NCBI GenBank assembly: GCA_964500965.1
Contig: CAZCQZ010000012.1
Location: 1-48,476, forward strand
DNA from: JAISGQ01 sp964500965
GTDB taxonomy: Bacteria; Bacillota; Clostridia; Oscillospirales; Acutalibacteraceae
Direction of reading: 5' to 3'
DNA length: 48,476 bases
The notes under the pieces are model-generated. The model did not search any database. It had not been told where the DNA came from and was given only the letters and a program-made list of their open reading frames with translations. The position numbers and the translations under genes were made by a program. Shown piece after piece: positions 25,592-34,420 of this stretch. The first letter of the stretch is position 1. Each line of letters begins with the position of its first letter.

Positions 25592-26716
25592 TCAATCAAA
25601 AATGCCCTGCATTTTTTTAAGCTGAGCTTCGGTATAATAAACCGCCGGGCTTGCATTTTCTCTACCGGGAGTCGGCTTTGAAAAATAAGCCATTGCATCG
25701 CTTTCGGTCACATATCCGTAGGAAGAATTATCGGGAACAAATACCAGTTCGATTTCCGCACAAAGCCTGTCCTGCGGTGAAAATATCATAACCCTCTCAT
25801 CTTCTTTTCCGAGTTTAAAGCTCGTGTGAATGTAACCGGCAGAATCAATTTTATCCTTGCCCGAACAAAATACCAGCAGATAGCCTTTCGGTTCGATTGT
25901 CGTCCCCTCCGGAAATTTCCATTTGTCGATTTTTTCCGGATTGTCCGTCATTTTGTAGCCGCTTAAATCGACCCAATCATCTGTGCCGTTGTAAAGCTCT
26001 ACCCAATCATTATAATCACCCTCACAGTCATAAATAACGGAACGATTATCGGTCATGTACTCGTTAATTCTTATGGTTGCAACATCATATTTCAGATTTT
26101 CAATCGTTTCGGAGCTTTCTCCCGAATTTGCGCTTCCCGGAGTCGGAGACGACATCCAGACGAGCTTATCGTTCAAAATGCCGTACGACACATTGCTTTT
26201 ACTTTCGGGTACGGTCAAAGCACTTATAATATTGCCTGCCGAATCGGAAAGATATATCGTCTCCCCTTTTGATGAAAGTGCAAAATCAGTATGTATGACA
26301 CCGTTTTCGTCAACGCCGGAAAGTCTTGACATATAAATCAGAACATATTCACCCGGCTCAACGGTCAGCTCCTCAATCAGGAACTTATCAAGCTTGTCCG
26401 GATTATCGCTGAGGTAATGTCCCGACAGGTCAACCGTTCTGCTTCCCGAATTGTAAAGCTCTATCCAGTCGTAGCACTTGCCGTTAGCCGCCGGTGCAAA
26501 CAGCGAATTATCCGTCATTACCTCGTTTATACGAATTTCCGTGTCCCAGTAAGCCTTAGCCACTGCCTGTGTGCCCCCGTCCTCCGGGCTTTCTCCCGTA
26601 CAGGTTACCGCAAGCAGTATTACAGCCAGAATAAAGAGCATCAGAGCACCTATTGTGTACTTTTTATCCACCCGGTTTGCCCGTGCTTTCATTTCCTCCA
26701 AGCTAACTCTATTCAT
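25592..26716 (-). CDS. Membrane-anchored protein with two lamin-tail domains
   Basis: A 374-residue exported protein. Residues about 20-42 are a membrane anchor or uncleaved signal (IGALMLFILAVILLAVTC). Two lamin-tail (LTD) domains follow at roughly 55-195 and 210-350; each opens with IRINEVMTDN or IRINEYMTDN and contains DWIELYN/DWVELYN, VDLSGY and SDNP/TDNP with the next WKFPEG or FLIEEL strand. Each ends in a proline-rich TPGSAN/TPGREN block. Such domains occur in bacterial surface proteins and nucleases; no catalytic domain is attached here. GGGAG lies before the ATG. Function unknown, likely surface attachment. Confidence 0.88.
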   Translation of the reverse strand: MNRVSLEEMKARANRVDKKYTIGALMLFILAVILLAVTCTGESPEDGGTQAVAKAYWDTEIRINEVMTDNSLFAPAANGKCYDWIELYNSGSRTVDLSGHYLSDNPDKLDKFLIEELTVEPGEYVLIYMSRLSGVDENGVIHTDFALSSKGETIYLSDSAGNIISALTVPESKSNVSYGILNDKLVWMSSPTPGSANSGESSETIENLKYDVATIRINEYMTDNRSVIYDCEGDYNDWVELYNGTDDWVDLSGYKMTDNPEKIDKWKFPEGTTIEPKGYLLVFCSGKDKIDSAGYIHTSFKLGKEDERVMIFSPQDRLCAEIELVFVPDNSSYGYVTESDAMAYFSKPTPGRENASPAVYYTEAQLKKMQGIFD

Positions 26717-26834
26717 ACCGTGTCTCCCTTTCAGTGAGGTATGTACACATTGTTGTAACGTGTAAAATGTTTCTACGCTTATGTTAACATAACAATGCTA
26801 AAAAAACAAGTACGGTTATTATTGCCGCAGACTT

Positions 26835-28148
26835 TCAGCAACCTTTCAGCTCCGTACGATACGGATATTCAAGCATGACTTTAAGTATTTCTCTGTCGGT
26901 AATTTTCATTCCGTCCTGTGCGATACAGCCGACATTATGTATGGTTTCTTCAAGTCTTTGAGCCACTATTCCCTCTCCCTGCAAAAAGCTTGTACCGGCT
27001 TTTGCCATATCAAACGCCATTTGCATACAATTAAGGGACGCTGCAATTTTAGCCGCACAGGAAGCTTTTGCCCCGTCACAGAGAATGCCGCTTCCGATTG
27101 CAAGAGTGTTGCTGACTACCTCCATTATCTGCTCTCGGCTCATATCCGCAAGATACGCTATTCCTGCTCCTGCCGCTGCTGCCGCGCTCACCGCACCGCA
27201 ATACGCCGAAAGCTTTCCGATATAGCATTTTTCATATATTGCAATGAGATTTGCCATGAGCAAAGCTCTGTACATTTTTTCTTCGCAAATTCCTTTTTCA
27301 TCACAGTATACAGCTATGGGACAGGCAATTGTTATTCCCTGATTGCCGCTTCCCGAATTTATCACGACAGGCATTTTACAGCCGCTCATACGCGCATCTG
27401 AACCGCCTGCGGCAAGTGCCGTTCCTTTTTTTATCGGGTCATTATCCGTAAGCTTTGAATACAGCATTTTTCCGATTGCCGCACCGCTGCCCTTTTCTAT
27501 CCCCTCTTTGCCGATTGCAGTGTTAAAATCTACCTGATTTTTCAAAAGCTCGCGCAATTGCGTATGCTCTGTGTTCATTATGGGCACATTCACCGCATAT
27601 TCAAAAATCGAATCCGGCGTCATTTCAACGGCAAAATCTCCAAACTCCTTTTCCACCGTCTCCGATTCGTCCTTATAAATCAGCTTGCCGTCAAGCTCTA
27701 CACGGCGGTACATGTTATGGTGATTTACCATTTCGACCAATGCGCTGTGCCCGGCACCGGTTGCCTCTATGCGCACGTAAAGATTTTCAACGTCTTCCTC
27801 GTGGCAAACTGTAATTGAGCCGCTGCTTAGCAGCTCCTCTGCGATTTTCAGAGTGTTTACATCGGCGGTTTCCAATATCTGAAGTTCCTTGCCGGAATCT
27901 CCGCAGGCTATGCCCATTGCCACTGCCGTTTCAATTCCGCGTCTGCCACCGGTGTTCGGTATCGTTACCGCTTTAACGTTCTTTATAAGATTTCCGCTAC
28001 AATACACTGTGGTTTTAACCGGTATATCGCCCAGCACTTCTCTTGTTTTTGCTCCGGCAAGAGCAAGAGCTATCGGCTCTGTACAGCCCATTGCAGGCAG
28101 TAAATCCTTTGTCAGTACTTCCCTGTACATTTCATAATACTTTCTCAT
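26835..28148 (-). CDS. L-cysteine desulfidase family protein (UPF0597/CyuA-YhaM)
   Basis: A 437-residue protein of the UPF0597 family, whose characterised members are iron-sulfur L-cysteine desulfidases giving pyruvate, ammonia and sulfide. Visible hallmarks are AMGCTEPIALALAGAK near the N-terminus, NTGGRRGIETAVAMG, SGSGNQGITIACPIAVY, and CDGAKASCAAKIA with its paired cysteines. Length is normal. It lies 16 bp downstream of trmB with a GGAGGG site, and downstream of the DtxR-type regulator, which may matter for an iron-sulfur enzyme. Confidence 0.9.
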   Translation of the reverse strand: MRKYYEMYREVLTKDLLPAMGCTEPIALALAGAKTREVLGDIPVKTTVYCSGNLIKNVKAVTIPNTGGRRGIETAVAMGIACGDSGKELQILETADVNTLKIAEELLSSGSITVCHEEDVENLYVRIEATGAGHSALVEMVNHHNMYRRVELDGKLIYKDESETVEKEFGDFAVEMTPDSIFEYAVNVPIMNTEHTQLRELLKNQVDFNTAIGKEGIEKGSGAAIGKMLYSKLTDNDPIKKGTALAAGGSDARMSGCKMPVVINSGSGNQGITIACPIAVYCDEKGICEEKMYRALLMANLIAIYEKCYIGKLSAYCGAVSAAAAAGAGIAYLADMSREQIMEVVSNTLAIGSGILCDGAKASCAAKIAASLNCMQMAFDMAKAGTSFLQGEGIVAQRLEETIHNVGCIAQDGMKITDREILKVMLEYPYRTELKGC

Positions 28149-28164
28149 TACTACCCTCCTGCCG

Positions 28165-28836
28165 CTACTTCAAATAAGCTTCCATTCGATAAATGGGCTG
28201 TCCGAGTGATGAAAACTTTTCCTCGTATTCAGTCACGATATTGCCCTCAAAGCCGCTGTTGTGTAAATCAAGAGACACATTTCGTATGACATATCCCGCT
28301 TCCGAAACACTTTCGATTGAATATTCAAAAAAGGCTCTGTTGTCCGTTTTCTGCTCTATTCTGCCGCTGTCGCACAAAAGCTCCCTGTAAAGAGCCAGAA
28401 ACCGGGGTGCGGTAAGGCGGTGGTTTTTATAATGATTTTTGGGATACGGGCAGGAAAAATTGAGGTAAATCCGTTCCACTGTGCCCTTTGGAATGAATCT
28501 GTTCAGATATTCCGCACCGATACACATGAATTTCAGATTTTCAATGCCCTCCGAAACACAGCTTTCACAGGCTGTTACAATAACATTTTCCTGCACCTCA
28601 ACTGCAATGATGTTTTTATCCGGATTCGCCTTTGCAAGCTCACAGGCAAATCTTCCTTTTCCACAGCCTATTTCAAGCCACAACGGTGCTTCTCTGCCGA
28701 AAATTCCCTTAATATCAAGGTTTTCCGTACCATCGGCTTTCTTTCTGCTGTCACGATCATCACATCTGACAGCTATTTGCACTCCTGCACTTTTTTCCAT
28801 TCTGGAAGTGAGATTTTTCTTGTGTCTCAGTCTCAT
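28165..28836 (-). CDS. trmB: tRNA (guanine-N7-)-methyltransferase
   Basis: SAM-dependent enzyme forming m7G46 in tRNA. The 223-residue protein has the SAM-binding LWLEIGCGKGRFACEL, acidic IIAVEVQENV, and the family's catalytic stretch YLNFSCPYPKNHYKNHRLT, which is FPDPWPKxRHxKRR in most members; the FSCPYPK variant is common in Firmicutes-like TrmB. KTDNRAFFEYS follows as expected. GGGAGG precedes the ATG. It is the middle gene of a dtxR-like, trmB, cysteine-desulfidase cluster. Confidence 0.93.
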   Translation of the reverse strand: MRLRHKKNLTSRMEKSAGVQIAVRCDDRDSRKKADGTENLDIKGIFGREAPLWLEIGCGKGRFACELAKANPDKNIIAVEVQENVIVTACESCVSEGIENLKFMCIGAEYLNRFIPKGTVERIYLNFSCPYPKNHYKNHRLTAPRFLALYRELLCDSGRIEQKTDNRAFFEYSIESVSEAGYVIRNVSLDLHNSGFEGNIVTEYEEKFSSLGQPIYRMEAYLK

Positions 28837-28893
28837 AAATCTGCCTCCCGACAGCTAAATTTTGACCGCCGATTTTCACCGACGGTCGTTGTT

Positions 28894-29265
28894 TTATTTA
28901 TCCTGCTCCTGCGCATACTTCTTGATAGCATCAAAGGAAGCATCGCTGATGACATGCTCGATTTTGCAGGCATCCTCTGCGGCAGTTTCCGCATTTACTC
29001 CCAGATGCACCAGAAAATCGGTTAAAAAAGTATGCCGCTCATATATTTTCCTGGCAACCTCAAGCCCTGCCTCGGTAAGCGTAAGATAGCCGTTTTCATC
29101 CACTTTTACATATCCGCCGTTTTTAAGCAGACCGATTGCACGGCTGACGCTGGGCTTTGAATATCCCATATATTCACCAACGTCAATTGAACGCACCGCG
29201 TTACTGGTCTTTGAAAGCACGTAGATTGATTCAATATACATTTCGCCTGATTCCTGAAGATGCAA
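28894..29265 (-). CDS. DtxR-family metal-dependent transcriptional regulator
   Basis: A 123-residue winged-helix regulator without the C-terminal SH3 domain, so MntR-like in size. The HTH is SIDVGEYMGYSKPSVSRAI. Metal-site residues align as M9, E12, H78, C100, E103 and H104: Met and Cys at the two discriminating positions follow the iron-type DtxR pattern (M10, C102) rather than the MntR pattern (D8, E99). It starts with TTG behind GGGGAGGG. It heads the cluster with trmB and the cysteine desulfidase and has its own extended -10 promoter. No transporter gene is adjacent. Confidence 0.9.
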   Translation of the reverse strand: MHLQESGEMYIESIYVLSKTSNAVRSIDVGEYMGYSKPSVSRAIGLLKNGGYVKVDENGYLTLTEAGLEVARKIYERHTFLTDFLVHLGVNAETAAEDACKIEHVISDASFDAIKKYAQEQDK

Positions 29266-29294
29266 TGTCAGCCCTCCCCAAACATATTATTAGT

Positions 29295-29323
29295 AGTATA
29301 CCACAGTATTTTCGTTATTTCAA
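29295..29323 (-). promoter_or_regulatory. Promoter of the DtxR-type regulator cluster
   Basis: Minus strand TTGAAA (29318-29323), 17 bases, TATACT (29295-29300), with TGG directly before the -10 (extended -10). It overlaps by a few bases the end of the 29321-29364 hairpin. A regulator binding its own promoter would be expected here. Confidence 0.7.
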
Positions 29324-29364
29324 GCAAAATCACCGATACCTTTCAGCATCGGTGATTTTGCTTG
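29321..29364 (-). terminator. Terminator hairpin of the NlpC/P60-SH3 gene
   Basis: CAAGCAAAATCACCGAT (29321-29337) pairs perfectly with 29348-29364 around a 10-base loop. It begins 16 bases past the 29380 stop; the U-tract on the minus strand is weak. Confidence 0.7.
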
Positions 29365-29379
29365 AATTTTATTGATTTA

Positions 29380-31485
29380 CTATACTTTCTTTGCGTATGT
29401 GCCTATAACCCAACCGGTTTTGCTTCCGACGGTTATCTTATACCAGGTTGTTCCGCTGACTTTCTTAGTCTCGGTATAAGTATAGGTTGCGCCTTTCTTT
29501 ACGGTGGTAACAACGCTGTAGCTCGTACCTGCTCCCTTTCTGACATTTACGGTTGCGCCGGTTATCTGCACTTCCTTTGCCGCCGCTGTGGTAGCCTTGG
29601 TAGTCGTGGTAGTTGCCTTTGTTGTCGTTGCCGCAGTTGTTGCGGTTGAAACAACCTTTGCATATGTGCCTATGACCCAGCCGGTTTTGCTTCCGACGGT
29701 TATCTTATACCAGGTTGTTCCGCTGACTTTCTTAGTCTCGGTATAAGTGTAGGTTGCGCCTTTCTTTACGGTGGTAACAACGCTGTAGCTCGTACCTGCG
29801 CCCTTTCTGACATTTACGGTCGCGCCGGTTATCTGCACTTTCTTTGCCACCGCTGTGGTGGCTGTAGTAGTTGCCTTTGTGGTGGCGGTTGCCTCAGTTG
29901 TTGTTGTAGTGGTAGTTGCAGTAGTTGTAGTTGTGGTTGTTGTAGTAGTGGTAGTGGTAGTTGTAGTTGTGGGTGCGGCTTCCGCAGTTGTGGACTGCGT
30001 AGTAGTTGCCGCCGTAGTTGAAGCCACAGTGCCGGAAATCACCGATACATATGCTCCGGAAACCCAGCCGGTTTTTGTCCCCGAATATACTATTTTATAC
30101 CATTTAACGCCGCTTACCGTTTTTGAATCGGTGTAAACATAGGTTTCGCCTTTCTTTACGGTGGTAACAACGCTGTAGCTTGTGCCTGCGCCTTTTCTGA
30201 CGTTTACGGTTGAGCCTGTAATCTTCAGCTTATTTGCGGCAGCCGTTGTTGTGATGGTTACTGCCGTAGTTGTAGTGGTTGCGGCAGTTTCGGACGCATC
30301 GGTTGCACTTGTCACATCTGTAGCATTTGTAATGTCTGTTGCGCTTGTAATATCTGTTGCACTGACTGTTGAGGTTGTCGGCGCAGTCGTTGAATTTGAG
30401 GTTGAGATTACCTTGACATAAGTACCGCACACCCAACCGGTTTTTGAACTGCTAAGTGTTATTTTATACCATGTTACTCCGTCATCGGCTTTGGCGGTTG
30501 CGGTATATACATATTCCTCGTTCTTACTTACCGTTGTTGTTTTGCTGTAGCTTGTGCCTGCTCCTGTACGGACATTTACCGTGCTTCCCGTAATCTTGAG
30601 TTTCGCTTCATTTGAAGTTTCGGGAGTTGTGGCGTTAGTCGCTGTCTGCTGGTCAACTCTGACGTAGCTGCCGCTAATCCAACCGGTTTTTGTTCCGGAA
30701 TATACTATTTTATACCATTTTGTGCCGGATACTGTTTTTGTGTCAACCCATTTATACGGCTTTGAGGCATCGGCATACGCAACAACGCTGTATGACGAAC
30801 CGGCGCCCTTGCGAATAGCCGCGCTGTCCTTTGTGATTGTAACCGTCGGAGCGTTTTCGGCACCCTCCGGTGCAATGCCCTTGCACGCACCCGACTTTCC
30901 GAAATCGTATGTAACGCCGTCAACGGTGAAATAGCCAACGACAAATTCGCCCTTGTAATAATAATAGGTATTGCCGTCAAATTCATACCAGCCGGTATCG
31001 GGATATGAAATCATGCTGATTTTAAACCACTTTTCCCAAACGGGGAAGTAGTTTCCGTAAAGGGTACAATACTGCATATCCTTTTGCGAATTTCTGGCAT
31101 CGACAACCATGTCAACGCCGTTTTCATCTCTGCCGACATACACGCCGGCATGACCGTCCATCCACAAGCCCAATCCGTGAACTCTGGGGATAGTAGTCAT
31201 TGAGCCTTTTACCGTTGCCGCATCGCACAGAGCCTTTGCTCCGCCGCCCTTACCGTTGCAGTAAGAACGGATAAGTCCCGAACAGTCAACCGCTCCGGCA
31301 GACGAGCCGCCGTATTTATAATCCCATTTTTCGCGGTACGCCTTTAATGCCCATTCAGCCATTCCGATTCCGGTTTTGCCGCTTATAACCGCCGCCTGTG
31401 CAGGGGTTGCCGCCGGAATCATTACGCCGAGCATTATAGCCACGCATAAAATCATTGTCAGTAAAAACTTAGCTGTCTTTCTCAT
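29380..31485 (-). CDS. Secreted NlpC/P60-type peptidase with five bacterial SH3 domains
   Basis: A 701-residue exported protein, probably a cell-wall hydrolase. Signal peptide about 1-32 (ending PAQAA). An NlpC/P60-like domain spans 35-160, with candidate catalytic C68 in VDCSGLIR and H112 in GHAGVYVG. A short aromatic repeat (GWYEFDGNTYYYYKGEF) resembles choline-binding-type modules. SH3b domains lie at about 214-278, 295-361, 419-484, 549-613 and 638-701, separated by Thr/Ala linkers; the linker before the third has four TD(I/V)T(S/N)A units. The last two SH3 domains are almost identical. Consensus promoter upstream, hairpin downstream. Confidence 0.9.
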   Translation of the reverse strand: MRKTAKFLLTMILCVAIMLGVMIPAATPAQAAVISGKTGIGMAEWALKAYREKWDYKYGGSSAGAVDCSGLIRSYCNGKGGGAKALCDAATVKGSMTTIPRVHGLGLWMDGHAGVYVGRDENGVDMVVDARNSQKDMQYCTLYGNYFPVWEKWFKISMISYPDTGWYEFDGNTYYYYKGEFVVGYFTVDGVTYDFGKSGACKGIAPEGAENAPTVTITKDSAAIRKGAGSSYSVVAYADASKPYKWVDTKTVSGTKWYKIVYSGTKTGWISGSYVRVDQQTATNATTPETSNEAKLKITGSTVNVRTGAGTSYSKTTTVSKNEEYVYTATAKADDGVTWYKITLSSSKTGWVCGTYVKVISTSNSTTAPTTSTVSATDITSATDITNATDVTSATDASETAATTTTTAVTITTTAAANKLKITGSTVNVRKGAGTSYSVVTTVKKGETYVYTDSKTVSGVKWYKIVYSGTKTGWVSGAYVSVISGTVASTTAATTTQSTTAEAAPTTTTTTTTTTTTTTTTTATTTTTTTEATATTKATTTATTAVAKKVQITGATVNVRKGAGTSYSVVTTVKKGATYTYTETKKVSGTTWYKITVGSKTGWVIGTYAKVVSTATTAATTTKATTTTTKATTAAAKEVQITGATVNVRKGAGTSYSVVTTVKKGATYTYTETKKVSGTTWYKITVGSKTGWVIGTYAKKV
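29391..29847. repeat. 190-bp direct repeat encoding SH3 domains 4 and 5
   Basis: 29391-29580 and 29658-29847 match with an offset of 267 bp. By eye I count about seven differences, most at third codon positions, so the second domain is a recent duplicate or the pair is kept alike by gene conversion. Confidence 0.9.
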
Positions 31486-31535
31486 GTAGTACCTCCGAAA
31501 TCATGACAAATATGCCTTGTCTTTTTCCGATTCTA

Positions 31536-31564
31536 ATTCTACCACATCTTACTTGATTCTGCAA
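31536..31564 (-). promoter_or_regulatory. Promoter of the NlpC/P60-SH3 gene
   Basis: Minus strand TTGCAG (31559-31564), 17 bases, TAGAAT (31536-31541), with TGG before the -10. Initiation near 31529, about 45 bases before the ATG at 31485, which has CGGAGG upstream. Confidence 0.65.
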
Positions 31565-31605
31565 TATTTTCATTGTAAATATTTTGTAACTATTTTATGT
31601 TAAGT

Positions 31606-31636
31606 AAAAGGCGGAGCATCTTCCACTCCGCCTTTT
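31606..31636 (-). terminator. Terminator of the SH3-serine hydrolase gene
   Basis: AAAAGGCGGAG (31606-31616) pairs with CTCCGCCTTTT (31626-31636); on the minus strand the stem is followed by TTTTACTT. It starts just beyond the 31645 stop. Confidence 0.85.
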
Positions 31637-31644
31637 CGTTTGAA

Positions 31645-33417
31645 TTATACAATGTTTTTATACATATATTTTGAAATTGTGCTGCAAACCGCATAAACTC
31701 CCTGTGAATCCCTTGTCGCCTTTGCTCCGGTGGTGATAACAACTACTCCGTCACCTGTTGTGGGATTGTATGACATCAGCGAAAGAACCCCGTAAGCGTT
31801 ACCCGTATGATAGTACAGCTCGCTTTCCCCGTAGAGATTTGCTTTGTACCGCAGTGGCATACACTGATAGAATGAGCCGCCGTACTGGGACTTTTTAAAC
31901 ATCTTTTTTTCGATTATCTCGACGGATTCAGGTGTAAGTATCTGCACCTCATTGTATGTGCCGTCGTTTGCAAGCATTGCGACAAATTTTGCCAAATCCT
32001 GAGCAGAGGTTGTAAGTCCTCCGGCATACACTTTTGCATTTGCACCCGGATTTGAACTTCCTTTATATTTTTTAGCGGCAGAAACGCTCCTCGAAACCTT
32101 TCCACTGTAATAATACAGTGTTGCCAGCTTTGAGGTATTGTTCACGTTGCCCGAACAGAATGCCGCGTCCATACCAAGAGGTCCGAAAATATTTTCCTTT
32201 GCATATTTATCAAGGGTTGTTTCTGCGGCAACTTCAAGAGTAGCACCTGCAACTCCCACTGCATAGTTGTTGTATGCCCACATTGAGGATGCTCCTACCG
32301 TGCCCTTTCTGTAGTTACCGGATTTTTTAAGTTGCGAAAGCGTAGCGGCTTTTGTAGATGCATAGCCAAGATTTTTAAGCGTTGACGTATGCGTAAGCAG
32401 GCTTTTCAGCGTTACTTTTTTGGGCAAGCTCGTATTCCAATATGTGCCTATGTTCTCGTCAATGCTTACTATTCCGTCCTCCTGCATTTTCATTGCGCAC
32501 ACCGCAACCGCAACCTTTGAAATCGAAGCAACTCTGATTTTGTTATCACTTGTCATCTTCGCAGTCTTTTTTGTCGCGTAACCGTAATTGAAAACATCGG
32601 TGACAACTCCGTCATCAATTACCGCAACCTGAATACCTGTAGCACCATATTTCTTTGCCATGGCATTTACATACGCCTGCGCAATTGTTTTATCGGAATT
32701 TTCAGTAAGCTCTATCTTTGTGCAGTATTTTGAGGATACCCACCCTGTTTTTGAGGAAGTATACTGAATTTTATACCACGTTGTGCTTCCGGCTTTTTTA
32801 GAACCGAGATAATCGTATACTGTTCCTGCTGCCGCCGTGCCAAGCTTTTTATAGTTCGTTCCGGCACCTTTGCGTACATTTAACGTACTTCCTCCCGTAA
32901 CCATTACAACATATTTTTTCACGGTTGCCGCTGTAGTAGTTGTGGTGGTTGTGGTCGTACTCTCCACGGTTGTGGTTGTTGTCGTGGTTGTATCTGAGCC
33001 GGAAGCCGCAACAATGCTTTCCGTTGTCGATTTAACATCAGTTGAGGACGTTGCCGTAGTTGTTGCAGAGGTTTCGACCGTAGTTGTCAAAAGGGTTGAA
33101 TACTGACTTATTACCCAGCCTGCCGTTGTTTCCGTATACTGAATTTTATACCATATTACACCATCACTTGCCGCTTGGCTGTCCAAATAAGTGTAGGTTG
33201 AGTTTTTAGACACCGTGCCTATCTTTGAGTATTCCGTACCTGCCCCAACGCGAACATTCACGGTGCTACCGGTAATTTTGACGGCATAAGCGTATTCAAC
33301 TGTCATTGCTGTCGGCAACGAGGTTGACATAACATCAACTTCCGATGCTACCGCGCTGATTGGTACTGCCGCAATCAGCATCACAAGGACTAAAAGCATC
33401 AAAATAATTCTTTTCAC
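31645..33417 (-). CDS. Exported serine hydrolase (beta-lactamase/DD-peptidase fold) with two SH3 domains
   Basis: About 590 residues. Signal peptide (RIILMLLVLVMLIAAVPISAVA), SH3b domain one (about 45-110), Thr-rich linker, SH3b domain two (about 170-235), then a class C beta-lactamase-like domain. Its catalytic motifs are all present: SISK (nucleophile Ser about 298), YNN (about 382) and HTG (about 537). Probable D-Ala-D-Ala carboxypeptidase or related wall enzyme; a true beta-lactamase is less likely given the wall-binding modules. The GTG at 33415-33417 is chosen because AAAGGA lies nine bases upstream; the ATG at 33426 abuts that site. It shares domain style with the neighbouring NlpC/P60 protein. 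Confidence 0.88.
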   Translation of the reverse strand: MKRIILMLLVLVMLIAAVPISAVASEVDVMSTSLPTAMTVEYAYAVKITGSTVNVRVGAGTEYSKIGTVSKNSTYTYLDSQAASDGVIWYKIQYTETTAGWVISQYSTLLTTTVETSATTTATSSTDVKSTTESIVAASGSDTTTTTTTTVESTTTTTTTTTAATVKKYVVMVTGGSTLNVRKGAGTNYKKLGTAAAGTVYDYLGSKKAGSTTWYKIQYTSSKTGWVSSKYCTKIELTENSDKTIAQAYVNAMAKKYGATGIQVAVIDDGVVTDVFNYGYATKKTAKMTSDNKIRVASISKVAVAVCAMKMQEDGIVSIDENIGTYWNTSLPKKVTLKSLLTHTSTLKNLGYASTKAATLSQLKKSGNYRKGTVGASSMWAYNNYAVGVAGATLEVAAETTLDKYAKENIFGPLGMDAAFCSGNVNNTSKLATLYYYSGKVSRSVSAAKKYKGSSNPGANAKVYAGGLTTSAQDLAKFVAMLANDGTYNEVQILTPESVEIIEKKMFKKSQYGGSFYQCMPLRYKANLYGESELYYHTGNAYGVLSLMSYNPTTGDGVVVITTGAKATRDSQGVYAVCSTISKYMYKNIV

Positions 33418-33570
33418 ACAAACCATTCCTTTCTATTCCTTATTATTCAGGTTATCACATCTTTCATTATATTTCAAGTAAAAACTTATACTTGCGACTA
33501 TTATATTTAATATGAGTCGTGTAGCTTTGAGAAAATTTTATTGAATAATTGTATAAGCTTCTAATTATTA

Positions 33571-33599
33571 TTGATTTTTCTCCTGCTTTGCTCTAGAAT
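33571..33599 (+). promoter_or_regulatory. Promoter of the PhoB-like regulator
   Basis: TTGATT (33571-33576), 17 bases, TAGAAT (33594-33599). Initiation near 33606 gives a very short leader before the GGGGGTG ribosome site and the ATG at 33620. Confidence 0.65.
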
Positions 33600-33619
33600 A
33601 TACTTTGGGGGTGTTATCA

Positions 33620-34303
33620 ATGATATATATTCTTGAGGACGATGACAGTATACGCAATTTTGTCATTTATGCGTTAAGCTCGTCCGAATTTGAAGTTCGG
33701 GGCTTTGACCGTCCATCCGCACTCTGGACTGCTCTTGAAAATGAAACGCCCGATATTTTTCTCCTCGATATTATGCTTCCGGAGGAGGACGGCATTGAGG
33801 TTTTAAAGAAGCTTCGCAGTCGCAGTGAAACGGCAAATATTCCGGCTATTATGCTCACCGCCAAGGATTCGGAATACGACAAGGTTATAGGTCTTGATGC
33901 AGGCGCGGACGATTATATTTCAAAACCTTTCGGCATAATGGAGCTTATTGCCCGTATTAAAGCTATTCTCCGCCGCTCGGCAAAATCCGACCCCTCGTCC
34001 CTGCTCACCTTTGATATTTTAACCATTGATGAAAAAGCGCACTCTGTGCAAGTCGGCGGCGATAATGTCACGCTTACTTTAAAAGAATACGAGCTGCTTT
34101 TACTGCTGGCGAAAAATGTCGGCACCGTCATGACAAGAGATGTTATACTGGAAAAAATCTGGGGCTATGATTATGACGGCGAAAACCGCACCGTTGACGT
34201 ACATGTCCGTACATTGCGCCAAAAGCTGGGCGATGCCGGTGCACTTATCGACACCGTCAGAGGTGTGGGCTACAAACTGATGCCCCATCTTAATTTAACT
34301 TAA
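33620..34303 (+). CDS. OmpR/PhoB-family response regulator
   Basis: A 227-residue two-component regulator. The receiver domain has the acidic pocket EDDD (6-9), phospho-acceptor D50 in LLDIMLPEEDG, T80 and K102 in SKPFG. The DNA-binding winged helix follows from about 130, with LTLKEYELLLLLAKN, the recognition region VDVHVRTLRQKLGD, and VRGVGYKL at the end. The ATG at 33620 with GGGGGTG upstream is preferred to a GTG-like start five codons earlier. It is followed by a phosphate transporter and a PhoR-like kinase, so a phosphate-starvation role is likely. Confidence 0.92.
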   Translation: MIYILEDDDSIRNFVIYALSSSEFEVRGFDRPSALWTALENETPDIFLLDIMLPEEDGIEVLKKLRSRSETANIPAIMLTAKDSEYDKVIGLDAGADDYISKPFGIMELIARIKAILRRSAKSDPSSLLTFDILTIDEKAHSVQVGGDNVTLTLKEYELLLLLAKNVGTVMTRDVILEKIWGYDYDGENRTVDVHVRTLRQKLGDAGALIDTVRGVGYKLMPHLNLT

Positions 34304-34305
34304 AT

Positions 34306-34362
34306 TTTACGTCAATTTTACATTTAACATAGATTTAACATTCACCTTATCTGTATTTAACA
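34306..34362 (+). promoter_or_regulatory. Candidate Pho box array (TTWACA repeats)
   Basis: Hexamers near the TTWACA consensus lie at 34306 (TTTACG), 34317 (TTTACA), 34324, 34335 and 34357 (each TTAACA). Spacings of 11, 7, 11 and 22 bases put most on one face of the helix, as for PhoP binding in Bacillus. A TAATAT -10-like box at 34389-34394 without a -35 lies just downstream, in front of the phosphate transporter. Confidence 0.65.
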
Positions 34363-34420
34363 CAATACCTTTATGTTGATAATTGTTGTAATATGAATAA
34401 TAAACAAGTGAGGTATTCCT

